Origin: an uncultured SAR86 cluster bacterium
GTDB taxonomy: Bacteria; Pseudomonadota; Gammaproteobacteria; Magnimaribacterales; D2472
Direction of reading: 5' to 3'
DNA: 64,000 nt
Assembly: GCA_902558395.1 (NCBI GenBank)
Contig: CACEDS010000001.1
Span: 136,180 to 200,179, forward strand
This document shows positions 14,129 through 23,177 of the stretch, one piece after another. The position numbers were made by a program, and so were the translations under genes. The notes beneath the pieces are model-generated. The model did not search any database and was not told the DNA's origin. It saw only the letters and a list, made by a program, of their open reading frames with translations. Each line of letters starts with the position of its first letter. The first letter of the stretch is position 1.

Positions 14129-16852
14129 TCAAACTATTTTCCATTCACCAGAGTCAATTAGAGGCTTTGCCTTCTTAAATTTTATTTCTTTTGTTTCTTC
14201 ACCGTTTGTAATTTTTACAAAATCATTTCTACCAATTTTTGGTTCTTCTCTTTTAACGGTTTCTGTAGTCTCAACTGCAGTAGCACTTGAAGGGCTTAAT
14301 TGCTCTTCATTGTAGGCCGGAACCTCATCTTTCTGATAAACCATTTCCTGATTATTTTGGTTAGATTGGATATTATTAGCATTTTCTTCTTTAGCAATCT
14401 GTAAGGAAAAGAGTATTCTTATAGTCCCGCTGTCAATCTCATCGAGCATAGACTCAAACATAGAATATGCTTCTCTTTTAAATTCATTTTTTGGATTTTT
14501 TTGTGCATATGCTCTTAAACCAATACTGTTTCGAAGATGATCAATTTCAGCTAAATGTTCTTTCCAGTGAACATCAAGAACTTGTAACATCACTTGTTTT
14601 TCAAGAAGAAGTCTGTTGTCTTCTATTTCAATATATTTATATTCATATCTATGCTTAGCAGAGGCAATAATCTCCTGAGCTATAGATTCAGGAATTAGTT
14701 TTTTATTTTCAGTTACTTTTTGATAAATATTTGTTTCTAGATCATATGTCTCTATAAGGTATTTTTCTAAGTCTCTTGTTCTCCACTGAGATTCAACAGA
14801 ATCTTCGGGAACATAGTTATGAGTTATTAATTTAAATTGATCATCAATTAGAGCTTGAATCGTATCACTTATGTCATTCTCTTCAAGTAATTGATTTCTT
14901 AAAGAGTAAATTGCTTGCCTTTGATCATTTGAAACATCATCGTACTCAAGCAAGCTTTTCCTGGCATCAAAGTTTTTACTTTCTATTCTTTTTTGAGCAT
15001 TCTCAATGCCTCTTGAAAGCATTTTATGCTCAATGTGATCATCACCCATTCCTATTTTATCAAAAAGAGCTCTCCTGCTATCAGAAATGAATAATCTTAA
15101 TAAATCATCTTCAAGAGAAAGAAAGAATCTCGAGTATCCAGGATCACCTTGTCTTCCTGATCTTCCTCTCAGCTGATTATCTATTCTTCTTGATTCATGT
15201 CTCTCGGTTCCTAAGATATGTAATCCGCCTGCTGAAAGCACCGTTTGATTATTTTTTTCCCATTCCTCAGAGCTTTGTTCTTCTTTTTTACCACCCAAGA
15301 CAATGTCTGTACCTCTTCCTGCCATATTGGTAGCAATAGTAACCATTCCAGGTTTTCCGGCATTAGCAATAATTTGTGCTTCTTTTTCATGATGCTTAGC
15401 ATTTAAGATTTGATGAGGAATATTTTTATTATTCAGATACATAGATACTTCTTCGGATGATTCAACTGAAACAGTACCAACCAAAACAGGAGCCGAGTTT
15501 TTTCTAATAGTTTCTATTTCTTCAATTAAAGCCTTGTATTTAGCCTCTTTTGTTAAAAAGACTAGATCATTATGATCATTTCTAATCATAGGTACATTGG
15601 TAGGCACTACTATGACACTTAAACCATATATTTGCTGAAATTCGACAGCTTCTGTATCAGCTGTTCCAGTCATTCCTGATAGCGTATTAAATAATCTGAA
15701 GAAATTTTGAAATGTTGTAGAGGCTAGGGTTTGCGACTCTCTTTGAATTGGAACATTTTCCTTGCATTCAAGAGCTTGATGGACTCCTTCGCTCATTCTT
15801 CGCCCAGGCATAGTTCTTCCTGTATGCTCATCGATTAACAAGACCTCATTATTCCTTACTAAGTAGTGAACATTTTTTTTGAATAAAAAATTTGCTCTTA
15901 AAGTAGCTTGAACAAACTTCATTATTTTTAGATTCGATATTGAATACAGACCTTCAGACGCACCTATAAGGCCTGCATCTTCCAACAAATCCTCAACTAA
16001 GATATAACCATCATCTGTAAGTTCAACATTCCTATTTTTTTCATCAATAAGGTAATGACCTCTCTCATCATCTCTTAATGGCTCTTCTTCAGTGCCTTCC
16101 CTTTCTTGAAGGTGTAGTTTAGGAATAAATTTTTTGATTTGTTTATACATTTCTGAACTCTCAGAAGATGGACCAGAAATAATTAGAGGTGTTCTTGCCT
16201 CATCAATAAGAATCGAATCAACTTCATCAATAATTGCAAAATCTAATGAGCACTGAACTCGTTGCTCAACAGAGTGAGCCATGTTATCTCTTAGATAATC
16301 AAAACCAAGTTCATTATTGGTGGCGTATATAACATCAGATTTATATGATTCAATTTTTTCTGATATTTCTTGATTAGAGACAACAACACCAACACTTAAT
16401 CCAAGAAATTCATAAATTGGCTTCATCCATTCAGCATCTCTTCTAGCTAAATAATCATTCACTGTAACCAAAATAGCTTTATTGCCAATAACTGAATTTA
16501 AGTATGCTGGTAGGGTAGCTACAAGGGTTTTTCCTTCACCGGTTTTCATTTCAGCTATATTCCCTTCAGCCAATGAAATACCCCCTAGCATCTGAGAATC
16601 AAAATGCCTTAAACCTATAGTTCTTTTTGAAGCCTCTCTTACTGCCGCAAATGCCAATGGAAGAATTGCATATATATCTTTATCGCTATTGTCGTAAAGA
16701 TCTTTAAGTTCAGATTTTAGATTTGAAAAATATTCATCTGGTTTTTCAGATAAGTCTTTTTCAAGATTATTTGCATCATTTACATGACGCATCATTTTTT
16801 TAATTACTCTATCGTTACTGGAACCAAATATTTTTGCGAAAGGATTAAGCAT
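14129..16852 (-). CDS. secA: Preprotein translocase ATPase SecA with atypical C-terminus
   Basis: 907 aa; MKTGEGKTLVATLPAYLN, DEVDSILIDEARTPLIISG, GMTGTADTEAVEFQ; ends KIGRNDFVKITNGEETKEIKFKKAKPLIDSGEWKIV. Confidence 0.97.
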   Translation of the reverse strand: MLNPFAKIFGSSNDRVIKKMMRHVNDANNLEKDLSEKPDEYFSNLKSELKDLYDNSDKDIYAILPLAFAAVREASKRTIGLRHFDSQMLGGISLAEGNIAEMKTGEGKTLVATLPAYLNSVIGNKAILVTVNDYLARRDAEWMKPIYEFLGLSVGVVVSNQEISEKIESYKSDVIYATNNELGFDYLRDNMAHSVEQRVQCSLDFAIIDEVDSILIDEARTPLIISGPSSESSEMYKQIKKFIPKLHLQEREGTEEEPLRDDERGHYLIDEKNRNVELTDDGYILVEDLLEDAGLIGASEGLYSISNLKIMKFVQATLRANFLFKKNVHYLVRNNEVLLIDEHTGRTMPGRRMSEGVHQALECKENVPIQRESQTLASTTFQNFFRLFNTLSGMTGTADTEAVEFQQIYGLSVIVVPTNVPMIRNDHNDLVFLTKEAKYKALIEEIETIRKNSAPVLVGTVSVESSEEVSMYLNNKNIPHQILNAKHHEKEAQIIANAGKPGMVTIATNMAGRGTDIVLGGKKEEQSSEEWEKNNQTVLSAGGLHILGTERHESRRIDNQLRGRSGRQGDPGYSRFFLSLEDDLLRLFISDSRRALFDKIGMGDDHIEHKMLSRGIENAQKRIESKNFDARKSLLEYDDVSNDQRQAIYSLRNQLLEENDISDTIQALIDDQFKLITHNYVPEDSVESQWRTRDLEKYLIETYDLETNIYQKVTENKKLIPESIAQEIIASAKHRYEYKYIEIEDNRLLLEKQVMLQVLDVHWKEHLAEIDHLRNSIGLRAYAQKNPKNEFKREAYSMFESMLDEIDSGTIRILFSLQIAKEENANNIQSNQNNQEMVYQKDEVPAYNEEQLSPSSATAVETTETVKREEPKIGRNDFVKITNGEETKEIKFKKAKPLIDSGEWKIV

Positions 16853-16889
16853 ATGTTTATCTTATAAAAAAAAGCTCCTAAACTTTTTA

Positions 16890-17807
16890 TTATTCTATAT
16901 CTCCAAAAGGAGGTCTAACATAAGAGATTGGGGCATTTACTGAGTTTTCAAACTCAATTACTTCATATGCTTCGTTATCTTCAATAATCTTTCTTAGTAA
17001 TTGATTATTTAATGCATGTCCTGATTTATAACCAGAAAATTGACCAATTAAGTTGCCACCAAGCAAATAAAGGTCCCCAATAGCATCTAACATTTTATGT
17101 TTAACTATTTCATCGTTAAATCTAAGACCCTCTTCATTTAAGATTTCTTCTTCACCAAAAACTATAGCGTTTGATACACTAGCTCCTAATGCTAAATTTT
17201 TTGATTGGAGTAATTCCTTTTCATTCCACGAGCCAAAAGTTCTTGCGCGACAAACTTCTTTTACAAAAGAGGTTGAGGAAAAATCTATTATAGATTCTGT
17301 TGGCAATTTTTTATGAACTGGATGATCAAAATCAACTTTGAATGACACCTTAAATCCATTGAATGGTTTTATTGATGCATAAGCATCATCTCTTGTGACA
17401 GTAATTTCTTTTTTTACTTTTATAAACTTTTTCAGTGCATTTTGGTCCTCAAGACCTGCTGATTGAATTAAAAACACAAAAGGACTTGAGCTTCCATCCA
17501 TTATCGGAACTTCAGGACCGTTTACTTTAATAACACAATTATCAACACCTAGACCAGCTATGGCTGATAATAGGTGCTCAATAGTTGAAATTTTTATATC
17601 GTCTTTGATTAAAGCGGTTGATAAACTGGTATCACCAACATTCTCTGCTATAGCTGGTATTAAAAAATCTTCACTAATATCTGATCTTATAAAATTTATA
17701 CCCGTATTTGCTTCAGCAGGAAGAAGCTCCATAGTAATATTTTTACCAGTATGCAGTCCTATGCCTACTGCTTTTATTGAGTTTCTAAGTGTTCTTTGTT
17801 TTAGCAT
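16890..17807 (-). CDS. lpxC: UDP-3-O-acyl-N-acetylglucosamine deacetylase
   Basis: [59 protein letters not shown]. Confidence 0.95.
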   Translation of the reverse strand: MLKQRTLRNSIKAVGIGLHTGKNITMELLPAEANTGINFIRSDISEDFLIPAIAENVGDTSLSTALIKDDIKISTIEHLLSAIAGLGVDNCVIKVNGPEVPIMDGSSSPFVFLIQSAGLEDQNALKKFIKVKKEITVTRDDAYASIKPFNGFKVSFKVDFDHPVHKKLPTESIIDFSSTSFVKEVCRARTFGSWNEKELLQSKNLALGASVSNAIVFGEEEILNEEGLRFNDEIVKHKMLDAIGDLYLLGGNLIGQFSGYKSGHALNNQLLRKIIEDNEAYEVIEFENSVNAPISYVRPPFGDIE

Positions 17808-17818
17808 TTATGTTTATA

Positions 17819-18538
17819 TTATATTTCACGCTGCCTTTTAGCTTCGGCAAGTATTATCCCAGTTGCAACAGAAACATTAAAGCTTTTAAATAGTTTATTA
17901 TTGCTTAGATTAATTTTAAAGTCGCAGCTTTCTAAAGTTTTTTCTCTAATACCAGATTCTTCTGCACCCATTATGATTGCACTTGGGTTTGTAAAATTGC
18001 ATTCTAAGTGGCTTTCTTTAGCATGTTCGCTAAGACCATATATATTAACGTTTGATTCCTTAAGAAATTTTAAACAATTAATAAGATTTGTTACATGAAA
18101 AATTTTAATAACCTCAGCCCCACCAACTGAAACTTTATGGGCAATAGCATTTATTGGAGTGCAATGATGTTTATTGATAATAAGCGCATCAACTCCGATT
18201 ACTGCAGCCGATCTTATACAAGCTCCAAGGTTTCGTGGATCAATAATGTTATCAAGAATTAAAATAAGAGGATTATCTACCCCTGAGCTAATAAAATTTT
18301 TAAGGTCTTTAAAATTTAATTCATTTTCATTAGAAATTATTGCTTCAGGCTCTTGTTTTAGTTTTGATGATAAATCGTAATTGATATTATTCTTTTCCAA
18401 TGCAAGAATTAGTGAAGAAATTCTTTGATCGTTTCTTTTTGCCGGTAAAGTAACTTTCTTTATTTTATGGGGATTATTTTCAAGAATACTTTCAATGCTA
18501 TGAAAACCCACTCTCGAGACATTTTCTTTTTTACTCAT
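17819..18538 (-). CDS. rlmB: 23S rRNA (guanosine-2'-O-)-methyltransferase (SpoU family)
   Basis: LILDNIIDPRNLGACIRSAAVIGVDALI; GAEESGIREKTLESCDFKINL; adjacent to rnr. Confidence 0.88.
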   Translation of the reverse strand: MSKKENVSRVGFHSIESILENNPHKIKKVTLPAKRNDQRISSLILALEKNNINYDLSSKLKQEPEAIISNENELNFKDLKNFISSGVDNPLILILDNIIDPRNLGACIRSAAVIGVDALIINKHHCTPINAIAHKVSVGGAEVIKIFHVTNLINCLKFLKESNVNIYGLSEHAKESHLECNFTNPSAIIMGAEESGIREKTLESCDFKINLSNNKLFKSFNVSVATGIILAEAKRQREI

Positions 18539-18551
18539 TTTCTTATAAATC

Positions 18552-20027
18552 TTAGCATGGTATCAGAGTAATTTTTCTCTCTGATGGAAGTACATTCATG
18601 ATTTTAATTTTTATGTCTTGACCCAGCCTATAAACCCTACCAGTTCTTTTGCCTTTTAATAGATTAGCATCTTTATCATAAAAATATCTATCTCCTGGCA
18701 AGTCTGCAACATGAATTAAACCAGATACATAAAAATTATCTATTTCGGCAAACAGTCCAAAATCTGTGATGCCTGTTACAGTGCTGCTGAATTCATGACC
18801 AATATATTTTTTTAAATGATGACAAATCATTTGCTGGACAACTTGTCTAGAAGATTTTTCAGCATTTCTTTCAAGTTCTGACATCTCACCACAAATCTCT
18901 TCGATTTTATCTTTGTTAATATCTAAATTACCTTTATTAATAATATTCTTTATTAATCTATGAGCCATTAAATCAGGATATCTTCTTATTGGTGAGGTGA
19001 AGTGTGAGTATCTATCAAGCTGTAACCCAAAATGGCCAATTTCTTTGGTTGCATATTCCGCTCTTTTTAAGCTCTGCAAAACAACAGTTTGAAGAATTTT
19101 ATGTAATTTATTTTTTGATGAAAATTTAAGACATTTGTTAATTAAAGCAAGAGGAGTGTCTTTATTTTGACTTGAAAAACCTTTTAATGAAAAAAAAGAT
19201 TTTAGACTTTCAAGTTTTAATTCCTCAGGTTTTTCATGAACCCTGTAAACTCCAAATTTATAGTGTTTATGCATGAAGTTAGCTGCACAAACATTTGCTG
19301 CTAGCATAGATTCTTCAATCATTTGATGGGCATATAGCCTGCGCGGTAAATCAATACTAGAAACTTTCCCATCTTCATCTATGCTTAGTATGGGTTCATT
19401 ACCTTCAATTTCTAATGCTTTCCTTTGACTTCTTTTAACTAATAAATTTTTAGTAAGAAGATTAAGTGCATCTAGAGAGGTTTTTATTTTTTTTGAAACA
19501 TTGGAGTTATTATTTTTGACATATTCTTCTACTTCTGCGTAAGTCATTCTTTTGTGTGACATGATTTTGGCTTGAAAGAATTTGTATGATTTTATTGAGC
19601 CATCTAATGAAAAATTTATTTCACTCACCAAAACATTTCGAATTTCATCTGGTACCAAAGAACATAAATTATTAGAAATTTTTTCTGGAAGCATTGGTAT
19701 TACCTTGGACGGGAAGTAAATTGATGTTCCCCTTTTTTTAGCTTCCTGATCAAGGTATGAATCTTCGTTTACTAACTCAGCCACATCAGCAATGGCGACA
19801 TTTAGTAAAAATCCAGAATCATTTAAATTACAGAAAACAGCATCATCAAAATCTTTAGCATCGGCACCATCGATAGTAACAAAAGGCACTTTAGTTAAAT
19901 CTTTCCTTGGATGATCATTGGTATGCAAGTTTAGATTTTTAACTTCTGTATTAACCGCGTCACTCCATTCAGTAGAAATTAAATTTTCCTCAATGACTTG
20001 CGAGATAGTGCTTTTAAGATTATTCAT
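18552..20027 (-). CDS. rnr: Short RNase R/RNase II family exoribonuclease (RNB + S1)
   Basis: TIDGADAKDFDDAVFC catalytic motif, RNB domain, C-terminal S1 (VTGITDFGLFAEID); rnr-rlmB order; only 491 aa. Confidence 0.85.
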   Translation of the reverse strand: MNNLKSTISQVIEENLISTEWSDAVNTEVKNLNLHTNDHPRKDLTKVPFVTIDGADAKDFDDAVFCNLNDSGFLLNVAIADVAELVNEDSYLDQEAKKRGTSIYFPSKVIPMLPEKISNNLCSLVPDEIRNVLVSEINFSLDGSIKSYKFFQAKIMSHKRMTYAEVEEYVKNNNSNVSKKIKTSLDALNLLTKNLLVKRSQRKALEIEGNEPILSIDEDGKVSSIDLPRRLYAHQMIEESMLAANVCAANFMHKHYKFGVYRVHEKPEELKLESLKSFFSLKGFSSQNKDTPLALINKCLKFSSKNKLHKILQTVVLQSLKRAEYATKEIGHFGLQLDRYSHFTSPIRRYPDLMAHRLIKNIINKGNLDINKDKIEEICGEMSELERNAEKSSRQVVQQMICHHLKKYIGHEFSSTVTGITDFGLFAEIDNFYVSGLIHVADLPGDRYFYDKDANLLKGKRTGRVYRLGQDIKIKIMNVLPSERKITLIPC

Positions 20028-20036
20028 TATTGAATA

Positions 20037-22628
20037 TTAGTTTCTATACTCAAAACTTATACCAATAATTCTTCCTCTTGGATCATGAACCCTTGTATCA
20101 AAGCTAAAATCTGGAGCATCATAAAGTCTTGGTGCTGCTTCATCAAAAACATTAATGATTGATAGCTTGATGTCAATTTCACCTCTATTTGTCATTAACA
20201 ATTTTTTTACTGAAAGATCATGAACAAAAAATGAATCTACAGAATTACTATATCCATATGATGTTCCAAGACTATTAATTGGCCGCTCATTGCTATACCC
20301 ATCAATATATCGTGAATTAAAGTTAATATCGTAATCTTGATATTTCCAATTTAAAAAAGCATTGATTCTATTTTTAGGAAGAGAATGAGTATTAGTATCG
20401 TAATTAAATTTACCAACTCTATTTATCATGATTTCACTACCTTCATTTCCAAGAGCTGGTGTAAGAAATTCTATTAAAGTTGTTGAGTTTACTGATAGTG
20501 ATACATTTCCAAATTTTTCTGAGCTTGCTAAAAGTCTATTAAAACTTATATCAACTCCTGAAACTTCAGTTGACTCTTCATTGAAATAGGTTGTCGTGAC
20601 TCCAATTAAATCACCATTAGAATTTCTTGTAATACTAGGACCATTTGGGTCTGTGTTAAGTATTACTTGTGCGCTTTGAGCCTCAATTCTATTTTTGTAA
20701 TCGATATTCCAATAATCAATACTTAGTCTATGTTTTTGATTTTCAAAAATAAGTCCAATATTTAAATTCTTAGAGGTTGCGGGTTTAAGGTTTGGGTTAC
20801 CGATTTGTGCTTGTCTAACAAATGGTGAATTGCCATCAAAGTCCCTTACGCTTCCAAGGTTAATATCACTTGAAAACATTTGTGCCATGGAGGGCATAGA
20901 AAAAGATGAACTTCTTGAAGCTCTTAAAGTTAGATTTTCAGATGCGATATATTTAAAAGAGATTTTAGGGTCAAATGATGAGTCATTCTCAAACTCTTCA
21001 AATCTACCAGCAATTTTGATGTCAATTTTTTCTATTGGCTTGGGCTGAATTTCAAAAAAAACAGCATATTTATTTCTATTTTTTGAGACATTTATACCTC
21101 CACCCAAAAAGAATAGATCTGCTGATTTAATAATTTTGCCATCTGAATCAAACTGAGCTCTACTAACATCATCGTATGAAATTTTGAGCTCTTCATCATT
21201 CAGCTGAAGACCATATGCAATTTCGTAATTATCTATGTTGGTTCTAAATATAAAATCAAGAGTTGTTAAAGATGCTTCTTTTGACGAAACCTCTGCACCT
21301 TTTACATAATTAATTAACTCTTGAGAATTTTGAGATGAATCAAAAATATTCCAATATGTAAGACTTCCATTAGACTGCCCCATAGTTGTACCATTTAATG
21401 CTTCTAGGAACTTTGAATCAATAATATCTGGCCTGTAATGATCATTAGAATGACTGCTAATAGTTAAAGATGCCTCTAGTTCAGTGCTTTCATTAATATT
21501 AGTATTGATTGTCTGACTAAGATTATATTGTTTTATATCCTTAGGAGAATATGGGGAATCAAATTCAGAACCAAGAGGGCGTCCATACCAAGTAACTGGG
21601 ACATTAAAAGGATTTCCTCCTTGGTTAGGTTGAATTTGTCTCGATAAAAAAGGAAGAGCAGGGTATGAAGGTGACTGAGGGTTATCATTTACTTCAACCG
21701 CTGATCCCATGAAGGTTATCTCATAAACATAACTGCTTCCTTCAAGCAATAAATTGGCATATGCTTTGGAATGATCTTCATCATTCACTATATTAAATCT
21801 GGTACCGTATAAGAATCTACAAAAAGATCCATCTAATACTCCTCCATTTGCCTCACATTGAGGATCAGGTACAAATTGATTTGCATTATAATTACCTGAA
21901 TATAAACCGTTACTAACAATATCCTCAGCAGAAATTTTAAAGGTTTTACCTAAGCCGCTAAGACCAAGCTCAGCTATTCCAGGCATTTCAGAGGCAGACA
22001 GAGCTGATCTTTCTAGAATGTTAAGACCAAATACATAGCTACCATTTTTATATTTTGATCCTACTAATAAACCTAAAGATTTATCACTCTGACTATAATT
22101 TGAAGTTTCAAAGTTATTAATTCTTAATTTAAATCCTTCAAAATCTTTCTGAGTTAAAACATTTACAACACCAGCAACGGCATCAGATCCATATAGTGAA
22201 GTAGCTCCTTCTTTTAAAACTTCAATTTGTTTGATTGCTATTTCAGGGACTATGTTTACATCAATATATCCCTCACCTTGATTAGAGGGTGTTCCAGCAA
22301 AAGTATGTCTCTTTGAATTAAGTAGCAATAGAGTAGAGGAGTGTTCTAAACCTCTTAAGGTTATTGAGGCCATCCCTTGATCAACTCCCTCAAGTGCATT
22401 TGTTTGGAAATGCGAACCAGATGATGATGTTAGGTATTTGCTAATTTCTGCAAAATTAGAAATATTAAAATTTTCAAAATCTTCTTTTGTTATAACATTT
22501 ACTGGTGATGTATCTTTTTCTGAATTATTAATTAATGACCCAGTTGTAACTATCTCTTCAACATTCGAGTTAGTCATGATGAGCGGACTTAATAATAATA
22601 AGTATATGAATTTAATATGTTTAATCAT
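20037..22628 (-). CDS. TonB-dependent outer membrane receptor
   Basis: Plug domain (ASITLRGLEHSSTLLLLNSKRHTF; EVLKEGATSLYGSDAVAGVVNVLT) and terminal beta-strand ISFEYRN; the ORF track begins at TTG 22640, ATG at 22628 preferred. Confidence 0.9.
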   Translation of the reverse strand: MIKHIKFIYLLLLSPLIMTNSNVEEIVTTGSLINNSEKDTSPVNVITKEDFENFNISNFAEISKYLTSSSGSHFQTNALEGVDQGMASITLRGLEHSSTLLLLNSKRHTFAGTPSNQGEGYIDVNIVPEIAIKQIEVLKEGATSLYGSDAVAGVVNVLTQKDFEGFKLRINNFETSNYSQSDKSLGLLVGSKYKNGSYVFGLNILERSALSASEMPGIAELGLSGLGKTFKISAEDIVSNGLYSGNYNANQFVPDPQCEANGGVLDGSFCRFLYGTRFNIVNDEDHSKAYANLLLEGSSYVYEITFMGSAVEVNDNPQSPSYPALPFLSRQIQPNQGGNPFNVPVTWYGRPLGSEFDSPYSPKDIKQYNLSQTINTNINESTELEASLTISSHSNDHYRPDIIDSKFLEALNGTTMGQSNGSLTYWNIFDSSQNSQELINYVKGAEVSSKEASLTTLDFIFRTNIDNYEIAYGLQLNDEELKISYDDVSRAQFDSDGKIIKSADLFFLGGGINVSKNRNKYAVFFEIQPKPIEKIDIKIAGRFEEFENDSSFDPKISFKYIASENLTLRASRSSSFSMPSMAQMFSSDINLGSVRDFDGNSPFVRQAQIGNPNLKPATSKNLNIGLIFENQKHRLSIDYWNIDYKNRIEAQSAQVILNTDPNGPSITRNSNGDLIGVTTTYFNEESTEVSGVDISFNRLLASSEKFGNVSLSVNSTTLIEFLTPALGNEGSEIMINRVGKFNYDTNTHSLPKNRINAFLNWKYQDYDINFNSRYIDGYSNERPINSLGTSYGYSNSVDSFFVHDLSVKKLLMTNRGEIDIKLSIINVFDEAAPRLYDAPDFSFDTRVHDPRGRIIGISFEYRN

Positions 22629-22705
22629 GTTATGACGCAAAAAAGCGCATTCTACAATATATTTGCTATGAAAGTAATTAATGGGGATTTTGAAAATTTA
22701 AAATT

Positions 22706-23110
22706 TTAAGCTTCTGAAGTTTCGTGACAGTCACAATTTACTTTTTTACAGATTCGATAGTTTCTGTAATGACATGCAATTACCATCAATGAACCAATAA
22801 TAGTTAAAATTAGTTCTGCATTTTCACCAATGCTTTCTCCAATCAAAAGCGCTGAAATAAGAATTGTTAATCCAGCAATGCCAGTATAGATAATGGAGTT
22901 ATTTGAGTGATTTTTATATCCCAAGCTAATTGCAAAGATGCTAACTGGAATAGTTATAAGCAATATAGCTTTATGAATAAGCTCACTTTCGACAGTTAAT
23001 GCCAAAGAGCTATATGAAAGTATTATTAAAGATGGGGCAAATAGGCAATGAATCATGCATATAGCAGAAAACGACATTGCAAATTTATCTGATGTAAGTT
23101 GTGATTTCAT
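22706..23110 (-). CDS. MerC-domain membrane protein
   Basis: 134 aa, four TMs, CMIHCLFAPSLI motif, C-terminal CDCH. Confidence 0.75.
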   Translation of the reverse strand: MKSQLTSDKFAMSFSAICMIHCLFAPSLIILSYSSLALTVESELIHKAILLITIPVSIFAISLGYKNHSNNSIIYTGIAGLTILISALLIGESIGENAELILTIIGSLMVIACHYRNYRICKKVNCDCHETSEA

Positions 23111-23116
23111 AATATT

Positions 23117-23152
23117 AAAAAACCCCCCAAACCTTATTTAAAGATTTGGGGG
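23117..23152 (-). terminator. Strong intrinsic terminator between the ZnuD-like receptor gene and merC
   Basis: Minus-strand RNA CCCCCAAAUCUU-uaaau-AAGGUUUGGGGGG followed by UUUUUU, 12-bp stem with one G-U; ends 6 nt before the merC ATG. Confidence 0.88.
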
Positions 23153-23177
23153 CCTATATTAATTGAAAAAATCTAAT

